From Flavobacterium sp. Leaf82 (GTDB lineage Bacteria; Bacteroidota; Bacteroidia; Flavobacteriales; Flavobacteriaceae), in assembly GCF_001422725.1 (NCBI RefSeq), contig NZ_LMMA01000032.1, positions 605,198 to 669,197 on the forward strand: 64,000 nt of DNA, written 5' to 3'. Within the stretch, counting starts at the first letter, position 1; every line of letters begins with the position of its first letter. The notes below the pieces were generated by a model. That model searched no databases, was not told where the DNA came from, and was given only the letters and a program-made list of their open reading frames with translations. Below are positions 52,097 through 59,276 of this stretch, piece by piece. Both the position numbers and the translations under genes were made by a program.

Positions 52097-55012
52097 CTAT
52101 TGTTTACTAATCGAAATTGCTTTGCTTCCGGCAGTTGTTTTTACAAAATAAATACCTGACGGATGTTCTGTAATAGAGATTAAATTGCCTGATCCTTGTT
52201 TAACTTTAATTCCTAAAGGTGAATAAACGGTCCATTCTAACTCTTTTGATATATGAAATATTCCGGTTGAAGGATTAGGAAAAATGCTGATTTTATTCGA
52301 TTCCTGATTTGGATCCGTGATACCAAGATTACAATTATGAATCATGTATGCGGTTTCTTTTTTATTGTTTCCAATTGTGTTGTTTACGGTCAATGAAACG
52401 GTTTTTGTTCCTTCGGTACCATAAATTACAGTATGAGGACCAACTCCTGTGGCGGTTGCAGGTTGTGCACCTTCGCCAAAATTCCAAACATAATTATCAA
52501 CATTTCCTATAGAAACTGAGGTAAAAGTAACAGCCGTATTCAAACATCCCATTTGTGTATTTACTTCATAATCTGCAATTGGGGCAGCTGTACTTCCTGT
52601 CAGGACAAATTCCATTTTATTGATATTGATATCATTTTCTTCAAAAAATAAGGTAACAACATGCGTTCCTGAAGTTAACGGAATATTAGGAATTGCGGTA
52701 GTTTGCCAGGCCTGAAAACCTCCTGTATTAGGAATATTGACAGTTCCGGTTACATTTACACCATCAACTTCAAGATGTAATTTTCTATTGGCATAAGGCG
52801 ATGAAATTCTTAAATTAATAGTATAATTGCCTGTCGTGTTTACTTTTGTGGTGTATTTAAGCCATTCGTTTCTGGCTACATATGCCAGATTAAATCCGCC
52901 TTCGTTACAAACTTCGGTACCAACACCGTCTCCGGCTCTGTAAGCAGTATCTCCGCCGCCATTACTATCAAAATAAGCATTTGGACCCATGTCATAATTT
53001 TCAGCTTCAATAATACCCGGAATTTGCGCTGCAATTCCTAGATATGGTGCATTCGGCAAAGTTGTAGCGGTGTAAACTGCTGTATAAGTTATAGTTCCTG
53101 TTGCAGGCGCTTTAAAAGTCTGATTGGCAGCTCCGCCATGATTCCAATGGTCAAAATCATATCTTATGTTTTCTATGTATTGCGGTGTAGGAGCATTTAA
53201 AGTCTGCAAAGCAGCATTAGCAACAACTGGTTTTGTCGATGGTGCCGCAACTGCTTTTTGATTGAATTCTAAACCCAGTAAAGCCGGAGAACTCGTTACC
53301 GTAACATCAACCAGATTGGGTTTTACATCTACAAATGCAGTTCCTGTTAAACCATTGCTGTCCGTAACTTTTACAGTAAATCGATACCATACATTTGGTG
53401 TTTTCTCACCTTGATTCGAGGCAGTAAAATTTCCGGATTTTACCCCTTGCGGACTGGCACCGGGATGCGAATGTCCTGCTCCGGGAATATCTTCATGAAA
53501 AAGATCCATATTCCATGAATACGCGCTTGCAGGCAATGTTCCGTCTTCGATATCATTACCATTCGCTTCAAAATGAATCACATCATCAGCATTCCATTTT
53601 AAAGTTGGCAATGGCGAAACAATCGAAACTGTTGGTGCATTGCTAAAAGGAGTTACGGTTAATGTTGCAGGATTACTGGTGGCATTACCGGCAGTATTAG
53701 TTACGATAACTCTGTAAGCACCAGCATTTGCCGGCATAACACTTGGTATGGTATAACTTATTGCATTTGCTCCCGGAATATTTACATTATTAAATTGCCA
53801 TTGGTAACTAAGTCCCACGCCACTTGCAGAAACTGTAAAAGTTACAGGTGTAGTTTGCATAATCGACTGCGAAATAGGGTGATTTACGATTGTAGGAGCC
53901 GCAGTTGCAATATAATCCAGTTTAATTAAAGCTCCATTATTACCATAAGCACAATAATAAATAAAGCCATCATTGCCTAACATCATACCAAGTGCCTGTT
54001 GTTGCGGAGCCGAGAAAAATTCTGTTGATTCCGGATCAGCAATATTCGGGTCAAAAGAACGGATTTCATTTCGAACAAAATCTTTGATAATAAATTTGCC
54101 GTCAAGATTAGGATATCGCGGTGTAGTTGGGTTATAGAGAACACCGTTTGTTAAAGCGTTTCCAATACTTCCGGTTGCATACGTAAATATAGGATTGGTA
54201 AATAAATCAGTTTCGGTTTGTTTTCCGTCGCCGCCTTGTGGATGTCCCCACGCATAATTGCGAATCGCAGGATTACTGATTTCATTGATTTCTTCCCAAG
54301 AAGTTCCAACATCCAGAACAAATAGTTTATTGGCTTTTTTATTGGCAACAAGTCTCCACGGATTTCTAAAACCATAAACCCAGATGCTTTGTCTTTGTAC
54401 AGAACCACTTCCGTAAAACGGATTTCCCGGTGCAGGCTGTCCGTCTTCTGTAAGTCGGAGGATTTTTCCTTTATACGTATCTAAATTTTGAGAATTAGTA
54501 TTTTGCTGGCTGTCCCCAACGGTTACATATAGAAATCCGTTAAAGAATTTTAGATCGCCACCATTGTGAAAACCGCCGCCAATAGGTTCTAATAATAAAA
54601 TTTCCTGTCTGTTTAAGACCTGATTGGCATTGTCGATTTGTATCCTTTCGATTCGATGTCTGATTACGCCGTCATTGATCGAATAAAACACATAAATGTA
54701 TCCATTTGTCTCAAAATCAGGATGCAAAGTCAATCCAAGTAAGCCTTGTTCATTGTCTGTAACAGTAGTTACGGTAAAAACGTTTGAAACGGTATTGTTT
54801 TGAAAAACTTTTACAATTCCGGCTCTTTCTGCTATAAATATTCGACCGTCAGAAGATTGCTCTAGCGAAAGTCCTTCTTTAATAACAGCAGTAGGAGCAA
54901 GGTTTTGTGTAATGTACTGGCAATTTGCCTGCCATGAAAGCAATAAGAAAAAAGCATAGAATAGATGCTGAAATGACTTCTTTTTAAATTTTTTGAGTAG
55001 GTTTCTTTTCAT
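52097..55012 (-). CDS. Secreted PQQ-type sugar dehydrogenase with Ig-like, CBM6 and PKD domains and T9SS tail
   Basis: 971 residues from ATG 55012 (MKRNLLKKFKKKSFQ). Signal peptide, then the soluble aldose dehydrogenase beta-propeller (about 35-350; FLYVTVGDSQQNTNSQ; YGFRNPWRLV; AWGHPQGGDG), an Ig-like domain (about 375-450), a beta domain (about 455-565), a CBM6-like module (about 665-795; IIEAENYDMGPNAYFDS), a PKD domain (about 800-880; VDNYVWNFGEG) and a C-terminal sorting domain (ISIFPNPSTGIFHI), the type IX secretion signal. Oxidises sugars or sugar ends with PQQ while anchored or carried by the CBM. Carries the clearest lineage marker in the window. Confidence 0.9.
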   Translation of the reverse strand: MKRNLLKKFKKKSFQHLFYAFFLLLSWQANCQYITQNLAPTAVIKEGLSLEQSSDGRIFIAERAGIVKVFQNNTVSNVFTVTTVTDNEQGLLGLTLHPDFETNGYIYVFYSINDGVIRHRIERIQIDNANQVLNRQEILLLEPIGGGFHNGGDLKFFNGFLYVTVGDSQQNTNSQNLDTYKGKILRLTEDGQPAPGNPFYGSGSVQRQSIWVYGFRNPWRLVANKKANKLFVLDVGTSWEEINEISNPAIRNYAWGHPQGGDGKQTETDLFTNPIFTYATGSIGNALTNGVLYNPTTPRYPNLDGKFIIKDFVRNEIRSFDPNIADPESTEFFSAPQQQALGMMLGNDGFIYYCAYGNNGALIKLDYIATAAPTIVNHPISQSIMQTTPVTFTVSASGVGLSYQWQFNNVNIPGANAISYTIPSVMPANAGAYRVIVTNTAGNATSNPATLTVTPFSNAPTVSIVSPLPTLKWNADDVIHFEANGNDIEDGTLPASAYSWNMDLFHEDIPGAGHSHPGASPQGVKSGNFTASNQGEKTPNVWYRFTVKVTDSNGLTGTAFVDVKPNLVDVTVTSSPALLGLEFNQKAVAAPSTKPVVANAALQTLNAPTPQYIENIRYDFDHWNHGGAANQTFKAPATGTITYTAVYTATTLPNAPYLGIAAQIPGIIEAENYDMGPNAYFDSNGGGDTAYRAGDGVGTEVCNEGGFNLAYVARNEWLKYTTKVNTTGNYTINLRISSPYANRKLHLEVDGVNVTGTVNIPNTGGFQAWQTTAIPNIPLTSGTHVVTLFFEENDININKMEFVLTGSTAAPIADYEVNTQMGCLNTAVTFTSVSIGNVDNYVWNFGEGAQPATATGVGPHTVIYGTEGTKTVSLTVNNTIGNNKKETAYMIHNCNLGITDPNQESNKISIFPNPSTGIFHISKELEWTVYSPLGIKVKQGSGNLISITEHPSGIYFVKTTAGSKAISISKQ

Positions 55013-55167
55013 AATTATTAAGAATGGGTTTATAATTTGGGTAATCAAATTTAACATTTTTCTTTATAATTATTTTAGTTCTTGATATTATCTTTATTGT
55101 GTAAAATATTGATTATTAATTGTTTTTGTGATTTTGTGTAAGGATTTGATGTATTCTTTAGTCAAAA

Positions 55168-56271
55168 TTATTGTTTGATAAATTTTTCTACATTCGGAAT
55201 TTTCTGTAATGATTTTGTGTTTTCTTCGAGAATTTTAGCCGCAACTTCATTTATTTTTTTTGATGGAATTGCCTTCCATTTCTCTAAATCTTTTTCGTAA
55301 TCGTTTTGAAATAATACTCTCGATAAATCTCTGATGACACAAAAAGCGGCAATCGAATGACCATTTTCGCTATCGTAATTACCATTATTAATAAAAAACT
55401 GAATTCTTTTATAAAGTCCATCGGGAGAGTAAAGAGACAATTCAGTCAATTTTCCGCGGTATTCTAAATCTGCAGAACCGACTCCTTTTAAATTGGGAAA
55501 TAATTTATAATCAGCAAAATGCCTTCCTTCATGACCAATATAACTTACTCTAAAGTTTTCTGATTTTAAGTCGTATGATTTTTTTACGCAAAACAAAGCT
55601 TCTTTAGTGGCCCAGCCAGCAGGATAATAACGTCCTAAAGTGGCATATTCGCTCCAGCCCAGCGTTATAAAATCATCCATAAAATAAACTTTTACAGGAG
55701 TTTCTTTTCCGTCATAATTGAGTTTATAGATGGTGTCTTTTTCTGTTTTCCAAACCAATAAATCATAAAGACCTCCGGTTTTCCCAAATCCTGTTGTATG
55801 ATAACCTAAACTGGCGATGTATTTTTTTTGATACACATTGATGCTGTCTTCGTTTAGAGTTAGTTTTTTTGCGGATGGAAAGTTTTTTCTAAGAAAATCA
55901 GATACATTTTTCATGATCAGCGTGTCGTTTTTCTTTTCTTTATTTAAAAATGAAAATCGCCAGTAATCTCTGTAGATTTTTAATAATTGATCTATTTTAG
56001 ATTTTCGGGTTTCCAGAAAATCACTTTGGTCGTCTTTGAACTTAAAACGGTTTTCAAAATTAGTTTTGAATTGTAAGTCCCTTGCTGCTATTTTTTTTGA
56101 TGGATCTATTTGTATTAATGGCAAAGCCAATACAGGATTTCCGTCTAATGCGAGAGAATAAATCTTGGTATAATCGAGTTTTATACTATCATTCTGAGTC
56201 GATTGAGCATGTATTTTCGAAAATGAAATGAAAGTAAAAAGAAGTAAAGTAACTGATTTTAAGGTTCTCAT
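55168..56271 (-). CDS. Uncharacterised exported protein with HExxH motif
   Basis: 367 residues with signal peptide (about 1-22, ending KIHAQ). Residues 247-251 read HEGRH, a zinc-metalloprotease HExxH, followed at E270 and E277 (DLEYRGKLTEL) by glutamates at gluzincin spacing. Upstream are YHTTGFGKTGGLYDLLVW (about 152-169) and KVYFMDDFITLGWSEYATLG (about 193-212). The rest is helical. I do not recognise a named family. If the motif is real it is a periplasmic or surface zinc peptidase; it could also be a structural match. It lies between the sugar dehydrogenase and HxlR genes on the same strand, with its own gap. Confidence 0.65.
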   Translation of the reverse strand: MRTLKSVTLLLFTFISFSKIHAQSTQNDSIKLDYTKIYSLALDGNPVLALPLIQIDPSKKIAARDLQFKTNFENRFKFKDDQSDFLETRKSKIDQLLKIYRDYWRFSFLNKEKKNDTLIMKNVSDFLRKNFPSAKKLTLNEDSINVYQKKYIASLGYHTTGFGKTGGLYDLLVWKTEKDTIYKLNYDGKETPVKVYFMDDFITLGWSEYATLGRYYPAGWATKEALFCVKKSYDLKSENFRVSYIGHEGRHFADYKLFPNLKGVGSADLEYRGKLTELSLYSPDGLYKRIQFFINNGNYDSENGHSIAAFCVIRDLSRVLFQNDYEKDLEKWKAIPSKKINEVAAKILEENTKSLQKIPNVEKFIKQ

Positions 56272-56357
56272 AATAAAGGATATAAGGTTGATTTTATAAT
56301 GACTTTTTTACTATAGAGACTTATTTTTTGATTTTGTTACAGTTTTTATTAAAAAAT

Positions 56358-56392
56358 TAAACCCGACAGGTTTTTAATACTTGTCGGGTTTA
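56358..56392 (-). terminator. Terminator of the CCCGACAGG type after hxlR-like gene
   Basis: TAAACCCGACAGGT (56358-56371) with ACTTGTCGGGTTTA (56379-56392), one mismatch. 17 bases past the HxlR stop. Confidence 0.85.
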
Positions 56393-56408
56393 GATCTTCT
56401 GAAATTAT

Positions 56409-56771
56409 TTAGTGACCAATAATTTCTTTGCGGTGTAAAGTTCCCCAGTCTTTTAGCGCCATAATAACATCAGACAAGGATTTACTGTGTTCTGTTGATG
56501 CGTATTCTACTGTTGGCGGGAATGTATCGTAAACAGTTCTGGTAACAAGTTTGTTTATTTCAAGGTCTTTCAGCTCTTTCGAAAGCATTTTATCCGTTAT
56601 TCCTTTAATGTCTTTCGAAATTTCCTTGAACCTTTTTGGTCTGTTTGATAAAGCGATCAATATGGGTAATTTCCATCTTCCGCTTAAAACCTCTAATGCA
56701 TCTCTTACCGGACGCAATGCTGCCAGGCATTCTTCTGGCTCACAAGCTAATTCTTTTGTTTTTGCATTCAT
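56409..56771 (-). CDS. HxlR-family transcriptional regulator
   Basis: 120 residues from ATG 56771 (MNAKTKELACEPEECLAALR); the open frame starts slightly earlier at a TTG. Winged HTH of the HxlR type: LSGRWKLPILIALSNRPKRFKEISKDIKGITDKMLSKELKDLEINKLVTRTVYDTFPPTVEYASTEHSKSLSDVI. The N-terminal Cys (CEPEEC, C10 and C15) could give redox control as in YodB/QorR-type members. Divergent from an azoreductase gene with a 38-bp palindrome between them, the classic arrangement of quinone- or electrophile-sensing HxlR repressors. Confidence 0.92.
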   Translation of the reverse strand: MNAKTKELACEPEECLAALRPVRDALEVLSGRWKLPILIALSNRPKRFKEISKDIKGITDKMLSKELKDLEINKLVTRTVYDTFPPTVEYASTEHSKSLSDVIMALKDWGTLHRKEIIGH

Positions 56772-56832
56772 AATCAGCAAAGGTATTAAGGTTTGATAAA
56801 CTTTTATCCGGTATCGTTTTAATTTTATGCGT

Positions 56833-56870
56833 TACTATCCTCAAGGATAGCGCTATCCTTGAGGATAGTA
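56833..56870. promoter_or_regulatory. 38-bp perfect palindrome, HxlR operator
   Basis: TACTATCCTCAAGGATAGC (56833-56851) followed by its exact complement (56852-56870). Each half is itself an imperfect palindrome (TATCCTCAAGGATA), so the site holds two tandem half-operators. It lies between the divergent hxlR-like and azoreductase genes, 58 bases before the azoreductase ATG. A -7-like TAAGTTTG is at 56896-56903. The site would lie over or just upstream of that promoter. Confidence 0.85.
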
Positions 56871-56927
56871 CTATAAAAGAGATAGCAAATGTAGATAAGT
56901 TTGTATCATAATCAAAACATACGACAC

Positions 56928-57539
56928 ATGAGCAAAAAGATTCTGAATATAATAACAAGCATCAAAGGAGATGCTTCATTTAGCAACCAATTATCAAATG
57001 CTATTCTGGAAAAACTGAAGGCAGAATATAGAGAAACACAGGTTGAAACCCTTGATCTTTCAAAAACGCCTTTGCCTTATTTGAATGCAGTAGATATTAG
57101 CGCGTTTTATACACCTGCAGATCAGCATAGCGAAGCGCAAAAAGAAGCACTTAAATATTCTGATGCGGCAACAAAAGAAGTTATCGAAGCGGATATTATT
57201 GTAATTGGTGTGCCACTTTATAATTTTGGAATTCCGGCTGTATTAAAGGGCTGGATCGATCAGGTTGCAAGGGCTGGAAAAACATTTAGTTATGATGAAA
57301 ATGGCCCAAAAGGATTGTTGACAGATAAGAAAGTATTTTTATCTATTGCCTCAGGCGCCATATTTTCTGAAGGACCGTACAAAAGTTATGATTTCTCAGA
57401 AACATATTTACGCACCGTTTTAGGCTTTCTTGGAATAACAGATGTTACTACTTTTCGTGTAGAGGGAACTGCAATTCCTGATTTTGCCGAAAATGCGTTG
57501 CCAAAAGCTTTGACTGCTGTTAAAGAATTTGCACTTTAA
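56928..57539 (+). CDS. azoR: FMN-dependent NADH-azoreductase
   Basis: Read from ATG 56928 (MSKKILNIITSIKGDASFS), 203 residues. Flavodoxin-like fold of the AzoR/Lot6 family: ILNIITSIKGDASFSNQLSNAI for the FMN phosphate, PLYNFGIPAVLKGWIDQVARAGKTFSYDENGPKGLL (about 98-133) for FMN isoalloxazine and dimer interface, and SGAIFSEGPYKSYDFSETYLRTVLGFLGITDV. It reduces azo compounds and quinones with NADH or NADPH, probably in detoxification. Divergently controlled by the HxlR-type gene. Ends in a CCCGACAG-type hairpin. Confidence 0.93.
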   Translation: MSKKILNIITSIKGDASFSNQLSNAILEKLKAEYRETQVETLDLSKTPLPYLNAVDISAFYTPADQHSEAQKEALKYSDAATKEVIEADIIVIGVPLYNFGIPAVLKGWIDQVARAGKTFSYDENGPKGLLTDKKVFLSIASGAIFSEGPYKSYDFSETYLRTVLGFLGITDVTTFRVEGTAIPDFAENALPKALTAVKEFAL

Positions 57540-57583
57540 ATAGAAAACAATAATACGATAGTTGGACATTTTCGTATTTAAAT

Positions 57584-57627
57584 AAACCCGACAGTCTTTT
57601 TCATTAGAATTTAGGACTGTTGGGTTT
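57584..57627 (+). terminator. Terminator of the CCCGACAG type after azoR
   Basis: AAACCCGACAGTC (57584-57596) with GACTGTTGGGTTT (57615-57627), one mismatch, then T-rich. Confidence 0.8.
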
Positions 57628-57649
57628 TAAATTGTTTAAAAAAAGATTG

Positions 57650-57760
57650 TTTGTCACGAATTTTACAAATTTTCACAAATTTTTAATCACATCGTTTTAA
57701 AAATAATTCGCGAAATTGCTGTAATTGCTTCGCCTGTTCGCTGTCGCTCGGGTCGTGGCT
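57650..57760. repeat. CACGAATTTTACAAATTTTCACAAATT array and TTCGCCTGTTCGCTGTCGC unit
   Basis: From about 57654 a CACGAATT/ACAAATTTT/CACAAATTTT array is seen, related in reverse to AATTCGTGCAAATTCGTGG at 13621-13648. From 57728 a CTTCGCCTGTTCGCTGTCGC unit is related to the copy near 49028. No gene; between azoR and the thiolase gene. Confidence 0.6.
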
Positions 57761-57777
57761 AAAAAAAATCCATCTTA

Positions 57778-59058
57778 TTATTTCTCGATTATCATGGTAA
57801 CTCCTTGACCTCCGGCGGCACAAATAGAAATAAATCCTCGTCCTGAACCTTTTTGGTTTAATAATTTTGCCATAACACCAATAATTCTTCCTCCGGTTGC
57901 GGCAAAAGGATGCGCTGCTGCAAGGCTGCTTCCTTTTACATTTAATTTTTCTCTGTCAATAGCTCCTAAAGCTTTCTTTAAACCTAATTGCGCGCTTAGT
58001 TCCGGACTTTCCCAGATTTTTAAAGTTGCCAGAACCTGTGCGGCAAAGGCTTCGTGAATTTCATAATAATCAAAATCCTGTAAAGTCAGTCCGGCTTTAT
58101 CGAGCATTTTACTGGCAGCAAATAAAGGCGCTAACAATAGATTTTGTTGGTTTTTTACATATTCGATCGCAGCAACTTCGGCAAAAGTAATATAAGCCAA
58201 AACAGGAAGTCCTTGTGCTGCCGCCCATTCTTCGCTGGCCAAAAGTATACAAGATGCGCCATCTGTAAGTGGTGTCGAATTTCCGGCAGTAAGAGTTCCG
58301 TTTGCTTTATCGAATGCAGGATTTAATTTTGCAAGTTTCTCGATAGTACTGTCTTTTCTCAGGTTATTATCTTTTTCAAGACCATTAAAAGGCGTAATCA
58401 TATCATCAAAAAAACCTTCGTCGTACGCTTTTGCCATATTCAAATGACTTTTAAGTGCTAGATTATCCTGGTCTTCACGGGATATTTTATAGTGTTTTGC
58501 TGTGATTTCAGTATGTCCGCCCATCGAAAGTCCGGTTTGCGATTCTTCATTTCTGGGAACCAAAGGCGTTAAATCTTTTGGGCGTAATTGTAGAAAGAGT
58601 TTTATTTTTTCGCCTAATGATTTTGCTTTTCTGGCGTTCAGTAAAATTTTTCTCAGCTTTTCGCTTACTGCAATCGGCATATCACTGATTGAGTCGACTC
58701 CGCCGGCAATTCCGGATTCTATTTGACCAAGAGCAATTTTATTGGCAATATAAATAGCACTTTCTATTCCGGTATCACAGGCTTGTTGTAAGTCACAAGC
58801 GGGAGTTGCAGGATCCAGAGAGGTTTTCATGACACATTCTCTAATCAAATTATTGTCGTAAGTATGCTTGATTACGGCTCCTCCGGCAACTTCGCCTAAT
58901 AATTTTCCTTTCAAATTGTATTTATAAATAAGCCCATCAAGAGCGGCGGTCATCATTTGCTGGTTTCCAACTTCGGCATAGGCAGTATTTGCTCTTGCAA
59001 ACGGAATACGGTTGTAGCCTACGATAGCTACTTTTCTAATTGTGGTGGTATTATTCAT
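57778..59058 (-). CDS. Acetyl-CoA C-acyltransferase (FadI-like thiolase)
   Basis: 426 residues. Thiolase fold with nucleophile C94 (QQACDTGIESA), catalytic His in NEI-type region DYYEIHEAFAAQVL, AAHPFAATGGRIIGVM and second Cys in SICAAGGQGV. Residues 147-175 form a long loop (NARKAKSLGEKIKLFLQLRPKDLTPLVPR) like that of FadI. It cleaves 3-ketoacyl-CoA in fatty-acid beta-oxidation, or condenses acetyl-CoA in the other direction. No FadJ-like partner in the window, so it is separated from its usual hydratase/dehydrogenase. Promoter not evident. Confidence 0.92.
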   Translation of the reverse strand: MNNTTTIRKVAIVGYNRIPFARANTAYAEVGNQQMMTAALDGLIYKYNLKGKLLGEVAGGAVIKHTYDNNLIRECVMKTSLDPATPACDLQQACDTGIESAIYIANKIALGQIESGIAGGVDSISDMPIAVSEKLRKILLNARKAKSLGEKIKLFLQLRPKDLTPLVPRNEESQTGLSMGGHTEITAKHYKISREDQDNLALKSHLNMAKAYDEGFFDDMITPFNGLEKDNNLRKDSTIEKLAKLNPAFDKANGTLTAGNSTPLTDGASCILLASEEWAAAQGLPVLAYITFAEVAAIEYVKNQQNLLLAPLFAASKMLDKAGLTLQDFDYYEIHEAFAAQVLATLKIWESPELSAQLGLKKALGAIDREKLNVKGSSLAAAHPFAATGGRIIGVMAKLLNQKGSGRGFISICAAGGQGVTMIIEK

Positions 59059-59276
59059 ATTTGATTTTTGGTTTTGGGAGACAATTTTATTTTGACAGAT
59101 TAAAGATAAGCAGACTTATTTGTAATCAGATATTTTCTAAATAATATATTTTAAAATTTTAGTGCCTTTACTATTAATTCGGAAAGGCGTTTAAATTTAT
59201 TTAGAATGATTAAAAATAATTTGGAAAACAGAATTTTAGCCATTACTTTTGCCAGCGAAATCAAAACCAAACAATA

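Noticed and set aside
56778..56785. TACCTTTG on the minus strand as promoter of the hxlR-like gene
   Set aside because: It lies 7 bases before the ATG, which would need leaderless transcription, and no -33 element fits.
59195..59225. Fur-like box before the siderophore receptor (TTAGAATGATTAAAAATAAT)
   Set aside because: Only partly palindromic in AT-rich DNA; not better than chance by eye. A Fur motif scan calibrated on Flavobacterium would decide.
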